64,000 bases of DNA from Bacillus sp. BA3. Lineage in GTDB: Bacteria > Bacillota > Bacilli > Bacillales > DSM-1321. The notes under the pieces are model-generated. The model was not told where the DNA came from. It did not search any database and saw nothing but the letters and a program-made list of their open reading frames with translations. Below, piece by piece: positions 45,268-52,985 of the stretch; within the stretch, counting starts at the first letter, position 1; each line of letters starts with the position of its first letter. The stretch covers positions 123,494 to 187,493 of the forward strand of contig PIZR01000001.1 of the NCBI GenBank assembly GCA_002835675.1. The letters run 5' to 3'. The translations under genes were made by a program, and so were the position numbers.

Positions 45268-45283
45268 CGATTCATTTGAATCG
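45268..45283. promoter_or_regulatory. Palindromic upstream activating site
   Basis: CGATTCATTTGAATCG is a perfect 7-bp inverted repeat with a 2-base centre, with further ATTCA/GATTC half-sites on both sides. It lies about 90-100 bases upstream of the sigma-54 promoter, the usual place for the activator. Confidence 0.65.
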
Positions 45284-45371
45284 ATTCATAATAATTATAC
45301 CTTGAATATTTAGAAATTTCACACAATTATACCTATTTACGTTATTTTTTCATTGTAAAGTGATCTTTTTC

Positions 45372-45388
45372 TTGGCATAAAACTTGCA
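45372..45388 (+). promoter_or_regulatory. Sigma-54 (SigL) -24/-12 promoter
   Basis: TTGGCATAAAACTTGCA has GG and GC exactly 12 bases apart, as in the consensus TGGCAC-N5-TTGC. It lies 185 bases upstream of the MFS gene and next to the divergent sigma-54 activator. Confidence 0.8.
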
Positions 45389-45573
45389 TAAACAATTTGG
45401 TGTAAAGGAGGTAATGAGATCCATAAGAAAACAAAAAATAATGCACTTGAGTTAGTAAATTCGTAAAGAACTAAATTGAAGAACTGTCGTAAGAGGAGTT
45501 GCCTTTTTACAGAAACTTGGTGCAAGCTGCAATCCATTATTTGCTGGGCATCATTAAGGGGAGGTTATGATTT

Positions 45574-46824
45574 GTGAAGCGTATGGCTGTTCAAGGGGAC
45601 AACAGGAAGTTCATTTTGTCTCTCCTATTTGTGGGTTATATGGTTTCATATATGGACCGGTTAGTTATGAATCTAGCTGTTGTGCCAATTGGTCAAGAAT
45701 TCAATCTTAGTCCGGCTGCCACGGGAACAGTAATCAGCGCCTTCTTCTTGGCTTACGCCATCATGCAAATTCCGGCCGGCTGGCTGACAGATCAGTTGGG
45801 TTACCGAAGGGTGATTATTTTTTCTATTGTCCTCTGGTCGCTTTTTACAGTCTTCACCGGTTTCGCTTGGTCGTTTACCGCTTTAATCGTGATTCGTTTT
45901 TTGTTCGGAATTATGGAGGGGGGATATCCTGCTGCATGTGCAAAAGCCATCGCTGAGTATTTCCCTCAGAAAGAAAAAGGTAAGGCACAGTCCATCTTAA
46001 TGTCATCGAATTCGTTTGGCGGTCTAATTACGGGTGTTCTTGTGCCAACACTCCTGATCTGGTTAGGCTGGAGGAACGTGTTCTTTGCTCTTGGAGCAGC
46101 AGGTGTCATCATTGGAGTACTGCTTTGGAAATACATTCGTAGTCCGATTCAATTGGAAGAAGCAAAAGAACAACAACCAGTAAACAAGGATTCCATGCTC
46201 TCTTTATTGAAAACTCGTCAGACATGGGCATTGGTCCTAACGTGGTTTTCAATCAGCATTGCTTCGTGGGGCACGTCTTCATGGTTGCCCATGTATATGG
46301 TAACAGTACGCCATTTAGATTTGGTTTCTGCAGGGGTGTTGGGACTCCTTCCGACTACGGCCGCAACTCTGGGAACGGCAGCGGGTGGTTGGTTGCTAGT
46401 CAAATTTTCCGGTAGGGAGAAAATGTACTTTTTAATGAATGGACTTTTTTACACAGTATTTTTATTTTTAGCACTCTTCGCACCTAATGTTGGAATGGTC
46501 TTTACTTATTTGACACTGTCATCAATCTTTTATGGTTTTGTGTTTAGTGCAGTATACGCACTCCCTCACAAATTGTTTGACAAGAGTGTGATTGGTTCCG
46601 CGATTGGAATTATGAATCTGGGATCGATGATTGGTGGATTCATTGCACCGATCATGATGGGTGTACTCATCTCAGAATTAAAAGGTTCTTACGACGGCGC
46701 TTTCTGGTTCTTAATTGCGGCTGGTTTGTCCTCCGCGCTATTCGGACTAACCATTCGAAACAGCAATCTTGTTTCTCACGGGGACGTGAGTGATCAAATA
46801 CAGTCGAATGTCAAAGTAAAATAG
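45574..46824 (+). CDS. MFS transporter, ACS type
   Basis: The GTG at 45574 follows GGGGAGGTTATG. The 416-residue protein has about 12 membrane segments. VSYMDRLVMNLAVVPI in helix 1, GWLTDQLGYRR after helix 2, and RFLFGIMEGGYPAACAKAIAEYF in helix 4 are typical of the ACS family that takes up organic anions. It is first in an operon under the sigma-54 promoter and is followed by an M20 amidohydrolase and an amidohydrolase, so it likely imports their substrate. It is paralogous to the MFS at 13554-14780. Confidence 0.88.
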   Translation: MKRMAVQGDNRKFILSLLFVGYMVSYMDRLVMNLAVVPIGQEFNLSPAATGTVISAFFLAYAIMQIPAGWLTDQLGYRRVIIFSIVLWSLFTVFTGFAWSFTALIVIRFLFGIMEGGYPAACAKAIAEYFPQKEKGKAQSILMSSNSFGGLITGVLVPTLLIWLGWRNVFFALGAAGVIIGVLLWKYIRSPIQLEEAKEQQPVNKDSMLSLLKTRQTWALVLTWFSISIASWGTSSWLPMYMVTVRHLDLVSAGVLGLLPTTAATLGTAAGGWLLVKFSGREKMYFLMNGLFYTVFLFLALFAPNVGMVFTYLTLSSIFYGFVFSAVYALPHKLFDKSVIGSAIGIMNLGSMIGGFIAPIMMGVLISELKGSYDGAFWFLIAAGLSSALFGLTIRNSNLVSHGDVSDQIQSNVKVK

Positions 46825-46931
46825 TGGTGTTTGGCTAATGGGAAAACAAATTTAGTAAGGTGGAACTGAAATGTTGATCATGTATATAAGCAATCAGGTG
46901 GATTAATGCTAGAACAAATATCGGGGTGGAA

Positions 46932-48149
46932 ATGATGCTAAAAAACTTATTTAGTAGACTTCAAGAGGTATATCCGGAGTTGGTTAAATTTCGCAGAGAT
47001 CTTCATATGTATCCTGAATTATCCTTCCAGGAGATCAATACCCCAAAAATGATCGCTGATTTTTTAACCAACTTGGGATTGGAAGTAAGAACAGAAGTTG
47101 GCGGAAGAGGAGTAGTTGGACTCTTGAGAGGAGGGAAACCGGGCAAGACAGTAGCGCTGCGCGCGGATTTCGATGCATTGCCGATATCAGACGAGAAAAA
47201 CGTGGAGTACAAGTCCCGTATACCTGGGGTGATGCATGCCTGCGGCCATGATATTCATACAGCAGCTTTGATTGGAGTAGCCAAAGTATTAAGCGAAGTG
47301 AAGGATGAGCTCGAAGGAAATGTTGTCTTTATCCATCAGTTTGCGGAAGAGGTAATTCCAGGAGGAGCAAAGCCCATGATTGAAGATGGCTGTCTGGATG
47401 GAGTCGATGTCATTTATGGAGCCCATGTATCTTCCATTCTTCCGCTTGGTATGGTTGCTGTTGGAGAGGGATATATAATGGCGGCAGGAGATACATTTGA
47501 AATTGAGGTTTATGGGAAAGGAGGGCATGGAGCGACTCCTCATTTGACGGTAGACCCAATTGTGGTGGGTAGCCAACTGGTGCTCAATTTGCAGCAAATC
47601 GTCAGCCGCCGCGTTGATCCGTCTAAAACAGCGGTTGTCTCGATTGGTTCTTTTCAAAGCGGACAGGCTTTTAATGTCATTCCCGACACAGCCAAAATTA
47701 CTGGAACGGTACGAACCTTCGAGGAAAGCGTGCAGGTTTTGATAGAAGAAGCCATTGGTCAAATCGCAACATCTAACTGCGAAGGTGCAGGAGCCACTGT
47801 GAAATTTAAGTACGAGAGAGGATATCCCGCTTTGTGGAATCATCCGGAGGAAACAATAAAAGCGGACAAGTTAGCAAAAAATCTTCTGGGAGAGGAAAAA
47901 GTAATACAAATCCCGCCGTATACGTTAACAGGAATGGAAGATTTCTCCTTATATCTAGAGAAGGTTCCTGGAACGTTTTTCTACGTGGGAGGTGCGAATC
48001 CTTCGAAGAATGCGATATACCCGCATCATCATCCGAAATTTGATGTAGATGAAAAATCAATGTTGTATATCGGAAAGATGTTTATTGCATTGGTTTTTAA
48101 TTATCTCTCAAACAGAGATGCCGATTCAATGAATCAAGTAGAAGCTTAG
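46932..48149 (+). CDS. M20 family amidohydrolase (N-acyl-amino-acid / hippurate hydrolase type)
   Basis: ATG 46932 follows TCGGGGTGGAA; about 405 residues. Motifs: FRRDLHMYPELSFQE, ALRADFDALPI, the metal-binding MHACGHDIHTAALIG, HQFAEEVIPGGAK (catalytic and metal Glu pair), VYGKGGHGATPH and QIVSRRVDPSKTAVVSIG in the dimerisation domain, and GMEDFSLYLEKVPGTFFYVG. This pattern is that of AmhX, HipO and IAA-amino-acid hydrolases, which cleave N-acyl amino acids. It sits between the MFS importer and another amidohydrolase in the sigma-54 operon. Confidence 0.9.
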   Translation: MMLKNLFSRLQEVYPELVKFRRDLHMYPELSFQEINTPKMIADFLTNLGLEVRTEVGGRGVVGLLRGGKPGKTVALRADFDALPISDEKNVEYKSRIPGVMHACGHDIHTAALIGVAKVLSEVKDELEGNVVFIHQFAEEVIPGGAKPMIEDGCLDGVDVIYGAHVSSILPLGMVAVGEGYIMAAGDTFEIEVYGKGGHGATPHLTVDPIVVGSQLVLNLQQIVSRRVDPSKTAVVSIGSFQSGQAFNVIPDTAKITGTVRTFEESVQVLIEEAIGQIATSNCEGAGATVKFKYERGYPALWNHPEETIKADKLAKNLLGEEKVIQIPPYTLTGMEDFSLYLEKVPGTFFYVGGANPSKNAIYPHHHPKFDVDEKSMLYIGKMFIALVFNYLSNRDADSMNQVEA

Positions 48150-48251
48150 TAGAAATCAATTATGTTTTGTAGGCTGAATTGGCTGAAAAACTAGAACACA
48201 ACAAAGTATAGTCATTAGATCTTGTTTACAGAAAAAATAAGAGGTGATCGT

Positions 48252-49895
48252 ATGTTTGCTGATGTAGTATTTGTAAACGGACAAGTCATTACCGTCGATT
48301 CGAACAATCTGATCGCAGAAGCAGTTGCCGTTAAACGTAACCGAATTGAAGCAGTCGGGACGAATGAGAATATCAAACGTTGGATCGGAGAGAGCACCAA
48401 AGTGATGGATTTGCGAGGTAGGACTCTACTGCCAGGATTTATAGATTCGCATTTGCACTTGCTCGGTTATGGACTTACAAGGCTAGCGATTAATTGCAAA
48501 GACGCATCGATTCAATCCAATGCAGATATTATCTGTGAATTGAAACGGAAGGCGGAATCTATCCCTATAGGAGGGTGGATCATAGCAGTAGGCTACAACG
48601 AAATGTTTATGTTGGAAGGGCGGTACCTAACCCGACATGAACTTGATGAAGTGTCGACGGTACACCCGATTCTAATTGTGCGACAATGCGGCCACATTAT
48701 GATTGCGAACAGTAAAGTGTTGGAATTGGCAGGTGTAAACGACCAATCGGGCGATTCGGAAGGTGCAGTGTTCGGTCGGGACGAGTCCGGGAGATTAAAC
48801 GGGCTACTAGTGGAAGCAGCAATGGATCCGGTAAAACGTGTCATGAATCCGACGGAAGAGGTCTTGGCCAGAGCGGCGGAAATCGCTTCGCGCGATTTCG
48901 TATCGTTAGGCATTACGACAATTCATGATGCCGGAGGGTACGAGCCGGTCAATCTTCGCATCCTGCAGCAAGCGGTTCGTTCCGGTCGCTTAAAAGTTCG
49001 GGTGTATGCAATGGTCGTTCACGAGCCTAACTTTATCCGAATGAGAGAGACGTGCTTGTCGACTGGGTTCGGAGACGATCGATTTCGTATCGGTCCGGCG
49101 AAAATCTTTATAGACGGAGCCAGCACCGCACCGACGCTTGCGACGCGTCAGCCATATGAGACGAATCCGGAAGACAGCGGCATTCTGTATTACACGCAAG
49201 AGAATATGAACGACGCGCTCATCGCAGCCCATCGCGATGGTTATCAAATTACGGCTCACGCCCAGGGCGATCGGGCAATCGAGATGTTGTTGAATACGTT
49301 CGAAGAAGCGCTTAGACAATATCCGCGGCACAATCACAGACATCGAATCGAGCATGCCGGTTTGGCGATGCCCGATCTCATCGAGCGAATGGCTAAATTG
49401 GGTATAGTGACCGTTCCTAACCCGAACTTTTTCACTGAATTTGGAGATATATACATTAAGCACTTCGGCGCTCGCAGCGACTATTTTTACCCAATTGGAG
49501 CCTGTTTAAAAGCTGGCATTGTCGTAGCAGGAGCCTCGGATAGCCCCGTCTCGAACTGCAATCCGCTTATCGGCATTCATGGGGCGGTCAACCGACTGAC
49601 ACCTTCCGGCGCGGTCATTGGGGAAGAGCAGAAAATCTCCGTCATGGAAGCGATTAGGCTGTACACCTGGAACGGAGCCTACGCAAGCTTCGAGGAAGAC
49701 CGAAAAGGAAGCATCGAGGTAGGGAAATTAGCCGATTTGGTTGTGTTGAACGAACGAATATTGGATGTAACAATTGAAAGAATTGATCAATTACGGGTTG
49801 AAATGACGATGATTGACGGGGAAATCGTTTACGAGGTGGGGAAATCTCCGGATGCAGGTGATGCGTTGGAAGAAACCATTAATTTCATTATATAA
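48252..49895 (+). CDS. Amidohydrolase family protein (YtcJ-like, Amidohydro_3)
   Basis: ATG 48252 follows AGAGGTGATCG; 547 residues. It carries the metal-dependent TIM-barrel signs: LLPGFIDSHLHLLGYGL near residues 63-79, a Lys in KIFIDGAST, HAQGDRAIEML, HRHRIEHAGLA, and GASDSPVSNCNP. The family includes N-substituted formamide deformylases and other amide hydrolases. Base composition is visibly richer in GC than its neighbours (35 of 60 bases from 48841), which suggests transfer from a higher-GC donor. Probably the third gene of the sigma-54 operon. Confidence 0.88.
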   Translation: MFADVVFVNGQVITVDSNNLIAEAVAVKRNRIEAVGTNENIKRWIGESTKVMDLRGRTLLPGFIDSHLHLLGYGLTRLAINCKDASIQSNADIICELKRKAESIPIGGWIIAVGYNEMFMLEGRYLTRHELDEVSTVHPILIVRQCGHIMIANSKVLELAGVNDQSGDSEGAVFGRDESGRLNGLLVEAAMDPVKRVMNPTEEVLARAAEIASRDFVSLGITTIHDAGGYEPVNLRILQQAVRSGRLKVRVYAMVVHEPNFIRMRETCLSTGFGDDRFRIGPAKIFIDGASTAPTLATRQPYETNPEDSGILYYTQENMNDALIAAHRDGYQITAHAQGDRAIEMLLNTFEEALRQYPRHNHRHRIEHAGLAMPDLIERMAKLGIVTVPNPNFFTEFGDIYIKHFGARSDYFYPIGACLKAGIVVAGASDSPVSNCNPLIGIHGAVNRLTPSGAVIGEEQKISVMEAIRLYTWNGAYASFEEDRKGSIEVGKLADLVVLNERILDVTIERIDQLRVEMTMIDGEIVYEVGKSPDAGDALEETINFII

Positions 49896-50299
49896 TATAA
49901 ATTTTCGACTACACTATATCATTCTATTATTAATGAAAAGTGAAAAGAAAATATAGGAATTTGATACTAGGAAAAGAAAAAAATGAGCTCTAGACTCGAC
50001 CAGTCTAGAGCTACAGATTGTCATAAATATTTACTGTTTTAATAAATATGTTTCAAAAATTAGGTAAAATTTTTTAATGATGGCAGTTATCTTTAAATAG
50101 GAAAAGAGAAAAATTTTAATTCTTTAAAGATTAAATTGAATAACTGAAATGCAGAAAATGCTAGAAGAAAGATTGAAGGCTTTAAAAGAAAGAAAAACAT
50201 ATAAATCCAATAAATTATGGATCATGTAATGGTAAGGAAGTATTGCGTACGGCTCTCCAATTAATATCAAAATAACATACTATCAAAAGGGGGGTTAAT
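49896..50299. other. Intergenic stretch after the amidohydrolase operon
   Basis: Apart from the terminator hairpin at 49986-50012 I see only a weak 26-codon frame (ATG 50151) without ribosome site. The end carries the AAAAGGGGGG site of the IIA gene. Confidence 0.4.
49986..50012. terminator. Hairpin after the amidohydrolase
   Basis: AGCTCTAGACT and AGTCTAGAGCT are perfect 11-bp complements with a 5-base loop. The T-run is missing, so termination strength is uncertain. Confidence 0.55.
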
Positions 50300-50626
50300 A
50301 TGACGAAAACGAAAGAGGATCTCTCTGAATTATCATTTCAATTAATTCTCCATAGCGGGAATGCCCGCAGTTGTGCAATGGAAGCCATCGCCTTGCAAAA
50401 ACAAGGTAAATCAAGCGATGCCCAGGATAAATTAAAGGAAGCGGAACAAGAGTTTGTTGCGGCACATAAAATCCAAACCGCATTGATTCAACAAGAAGTG
50501 AATGGTGAGAAATTCGATATTCCAATGCTCCTGATCCATGCTCAAGATCACTTGATGACTTCCATGACAACAAAAGATTTAGCGATAGAAATCGTGGAAT
50601 TACATGAGAAAATACAAAAGAACTAA
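50300..50626 (+). CDS. PTS lactose/cellobiose-family IIA protein
   Basis: The 108-residue all-helical protein has SELSFQLILHSGNARSCAMEA, AQDKLKEAEQEFVAAHKIQ (the LKxAxxxFxxAHxxQ pattern), and the active-site region PMLLIHAQDHLMTSM with the phosphorylated His. It matches LacF/CelC-type IIA proteins, which pass phosphate from HPr to a IIB partner during uptake of beta-glucosides or lactose. No IIB, IIC or phospho-glucosidase gene is next to it, so it is an orphan that works with components elsewhere or has a regulatory role. Confidence 0.9.
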   Translation: MTKTKEDLSELSFQLILHSGNARSCAMEAIALQKQGKSSDAQDKLKEAEQEFVAAHKIQTALIQQEVNGEKFDIPMLLIHAQDHLMTSMTTKDLAIEIVELHEKIQKN

Positions 50627-50636
50627 CAATATTCAG

Positions 50637-50661
50637 GAGGTTGCTGCGGCAGCCTTTTTCT
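50637..50661 (+). terminator. Rho-independent terminator
   Basis: GGTTGC TGCG GCAGCC (one G-T pair) followed by TTTTT, 10 bases after the IIA gene. Confidence 0.75.
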
Positions 50662-50899
50662 TATGTTCATAACGTGGGAACTTCAACGAGAAGGCGGCGA
50701 TATATTTCTTCACGAACCTAAGTTAAATAAATTTGGCAGATAAGGGTCACTCAAGATTAGGATTCTCCGAAAATTTAAATTATACTAAGGTTCATGGCAG
50801 TAGCTTTAGATACTGTCACTGATTAACGAAGGGTAGTAATGATAGAAAAACAAACAACTAATTAGCAAGCCCAATCATGTTATAAAAGGGGAGAAAAAC

Positions 50900-51802
50900 A
50901 TGCAAAGAGTCAATCTAATTGAAGATCTTAGTCTTTCACGCATTGTACACGGTATGTGGAGATTGGCAGATTGGAGATTTTCTGCCGAGGATATCCTATC
51001 TCTTATTGAACACGGAATGGATCGGGGCGTCACTACATATGATCACGCCGATATATATGGAAGCTATACGTGTGAGGAGATTTTTGGGAACGCACTTTCA
51101 TTAAAGCCTTCTTTACGCGATAAAATGGAGATCGTTACGAAATGTGGCATCGTTCTTCAATCAGAAAACCGTCCTTCCCATAAAAGTCACCATTACGATA
51201 CTAGTAAAACCCATATCATAAAGTCTGTTGAACAATCTCTTATGAATCTTAAAACGGATTATATTGATATATTACTTATCCATCGTCCGGATCCCCTGAT
51301 GGACCCGGCAGAAACGGCTGAGGCGTTTAATCAATTAAAGGAATCAGGAAAGGTCCGGAACTTTGGAGTATCGAACTTCAAAAAAACGCAATGGGATATG
51401 CTTCAATCATATCTAGACTATCCGCTTGTGACGAATCAGCTGGAGCTTTCGGCATACAATCTTGAAAACTTCGAAGACGGAACCTTGAACTTATGTCAGG
51501 AAAAGGGCGTTGCGCCTATGGCATGGTCACCGCTTGCAGGAGGCAGCATCTTTGAGGAATCGAACGAAAAAGCTGTCCGCTTAAGAAAAACATTAGAAAC
51601 CGTAAAAGAAGAGATCGGGGCTAACGGAATAGATGAAGTGATGTATGCCTGGCTGTTGAGGCATCCCGCAAAAATCATTCCAATCGTTGGGTCCGGTAAG
51701 AAAGAACGGTTGGACAGCGCTATTGATTCACTAAACTTAAGCATGGAAAAAGAGCAATGGTTTAACATATTAACAAGCTCGATGGGACATGATATTCCGT
51801 AA
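50900..51802 (+). CDS. Aldo/keto reductase, YcsN/YdhF-like
   Basis: The 300-residue protein starts after AAGGGGAG. It contains the AKR catalytic tetrad: Asp in TYDHADIYGSY (with catalytic Tyr), Lys in IVTKCG and His in LLIHRPDPLMDP, plus the GKVRNFGVSNF motif and IIPIVGSGKKERL for NADPH binding. The HADIYG and HRPDPLMDP segments match E. coli YdhF and B. subtilis YcsN. Cytosolic NADPH-dependent oxidoreductase; substrate unknown. Single gene followed by a strong terminator. Confidence 0.9.
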   Translation: MQRVNLIEDLSLSRIVHGMWRLADWRFSAEDILSLIEHGMDRGVTTYDHADIYGSYTCEEIFGNALSLKPSLRDKMEIVTKCGIVLQSENRPSHKSHHYDTSKTHIIKSVEQSLMNLKTDYIDILLIHRPDPLMDPAETAEAFNQLKESGKVRNFGVSNFKKTQWDMLQSYLDYPLVTNQLELSAYNLENFEDGTLNLCQEKGVAPMAWSPLAGGSIFEESNEKAVRLRKTLETVKEEIGANGIDEVMYAWLLRHPAKIIPIVGSGKKERLDSAIDSLNLSMEKEQWFNILTSSMGHDIP

Positions 51803-51841
51803 TGAATTGCACCTTTGAACAAGAAACCTTGCTTCATTAAT

Positions 51842-51866
51842 GGGGACCTCCGTAAAGAGGTCCCCA
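51842..51866. terminator. Rho-independent terminator
   Basis: GGGGACCTC CGTAAA GAGGTCCCC, a 9-bp perfect stem. Confidence 0.75.
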
Positions 51867-51884
51867 TTAGTTTGTCTACAAACT

Positions 51885-51918
51885 GAAGTCTTTGCTCATT
51901 AGAGCAAAGGCTTCTTTA
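51885..51918. terminator. Second hairpin after the aldo/keto reductase
   Basis: GAAGTCTTTGCTC pairs with GAGCAAAGGCTTC (one G-T pair) and is followed by TTTAT. A palindrome AGTTTGTCTACAAACT lies between the two hairpins. Confidence 0.6.
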
Positions 51919-52250
51919 TATTCTAAAAAAAACACCGTTATTTGATAATTCAATAATTTTAGCTTCTTCGATTAAACCTTGGTCAATACTTGACACTCAT
52001 TCTCTTAAAATAAGGACTATGTATTGTCTCTATATATCTTTTGATAATTTAAAAATAGTATCAAGTTGGTTAATAAGTAATATAATGAGGTTTTTACGCA
52101 TATAAAGAAAAAACACTATCCAGATTCTTTAATTAAAATTCAAAACATAAACAATCAATGTTCTCTTAATAGTCCATACAGCAAATCCTTCCTCCGCTTT
52201 ATGATTGTATTGTGAGATTTAAGAAAAATGATAGGTAGAAGGTGACGAAT
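51919..52250. other. Intergenic stretch upstream of the molybdenum hydroxylase cluster
   Basis: AT-rich sequence with no supported gene. I see no -24/-12 promoter here, unlike the operon at 45.4 kb. The promoter of the cluster is probably within the last 100 bases but is not obvious. Confidence 0.35.
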
Positions 52251-52850
52251 ATGGAAGCAATCGTCCTAGCTGCTGGATATTCCAGCCGAGCGAATGCATT
52301 TAAAATGACTTTGCCGATCGGGCAAATGAGCGTGTTGGAGCAAACGATCTCTAAATTTGAAGGATTATGCAACAAGGTCATCGTCGTAGCTGGATTTCAA
52401 GCGGAAATCATCCAAGAGGAAATTGTCAAAATCATCAGTGAAAATGCCTATTCATTTCAGATCAAGTTTGTTTATAATGAAAACTTTAACCAGGGAATGT
52501 TTCATTCCATTCAAAAGGGCTGCAACGAAGTAAATGACCCAACCTTCTTTATAACACCCGGCGATTGTCCGCTTGTAAAAAAAGAGACTGTTCAGCTACT
52601 AGCAAAACACAAAGGAAACGTGGTTATTCCCAGCTTTGACTTTAAAGGCGGCCATCCCATTAAATTATCAAGCGAAGTGAAACAGAAAATTCTCGAAACC
52701 AATCCAGAAAGTAATTTGCGTGTGGTCCTGGGCGGTTACGAAAAGCAATACATGAATGTAGATGATGCGGGAGTATTAATGGATGTTGATACACCGGAGG
52801 ATTACCAAAAAGCCATTGATTATGATAATGCTTTAAATTTCTCGAAGTAA
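52251..52850 (+). CDS. MocA-like molybdenum cofactor cytidylyltransferase (PucB-type)
   Basis: ATG 52251 is preceded by GAAGGTGACG; 199 residues. The nucleotidyltransferase start IVLAAGYSSRANAFKMTLPIG matches the LAAGxSxRxGxxK pattern of MocA/PucB. Later motifs are MFHSIQKGC, FFITPGDCPLV (the PGDxP/A motif), and DFKGGHPIKL. MocA-type enzymes attach CMP to molybdopterin to make the cofactor of xanthine-dehydrogenase-type enzymes. The position directly before such an enzyme supports this role. Confidence 0.85.
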   Translation: MEAIVLAAGYSSRANAFKMTLPIGQMSVLEQTISKFEGLCNKVIVVAGFQAEIIQEEIVKIISENAYSFQIKFVYNENFNQGMFHSIQKGCNEVNDPTFFITPGDCPLVKKETVQLLAKHKGNVVIPSFDFKGGHPIKLSSEVKQKILETNPESNLRVVLGGYEKQYMNVDDAGVLMDVDTPEDYQKAIDYDNALNFSK

Positions 52851-52985
52851 AAATAAAAATAAAAACTACGAAAATCTTGAATAGAAATGAATCATAAAAG
52901 ATCATTCTCATTGATAAAATCATTGGAAGAGGTTTCTATTCAGAATATGTCCCATTAAAAAAATGAGTCGAAGGGTGTTGTTGCA

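Noticed and set aside
45402-45470. AAAGGAGGTAATG followed by a 12-codon frame in the 5' leader of the sigma-54 operon
   Set aside because: The spacing between AGGAGG and ATG is only two bases, so translation is unlikely; may be a remnant of a lost gene start.
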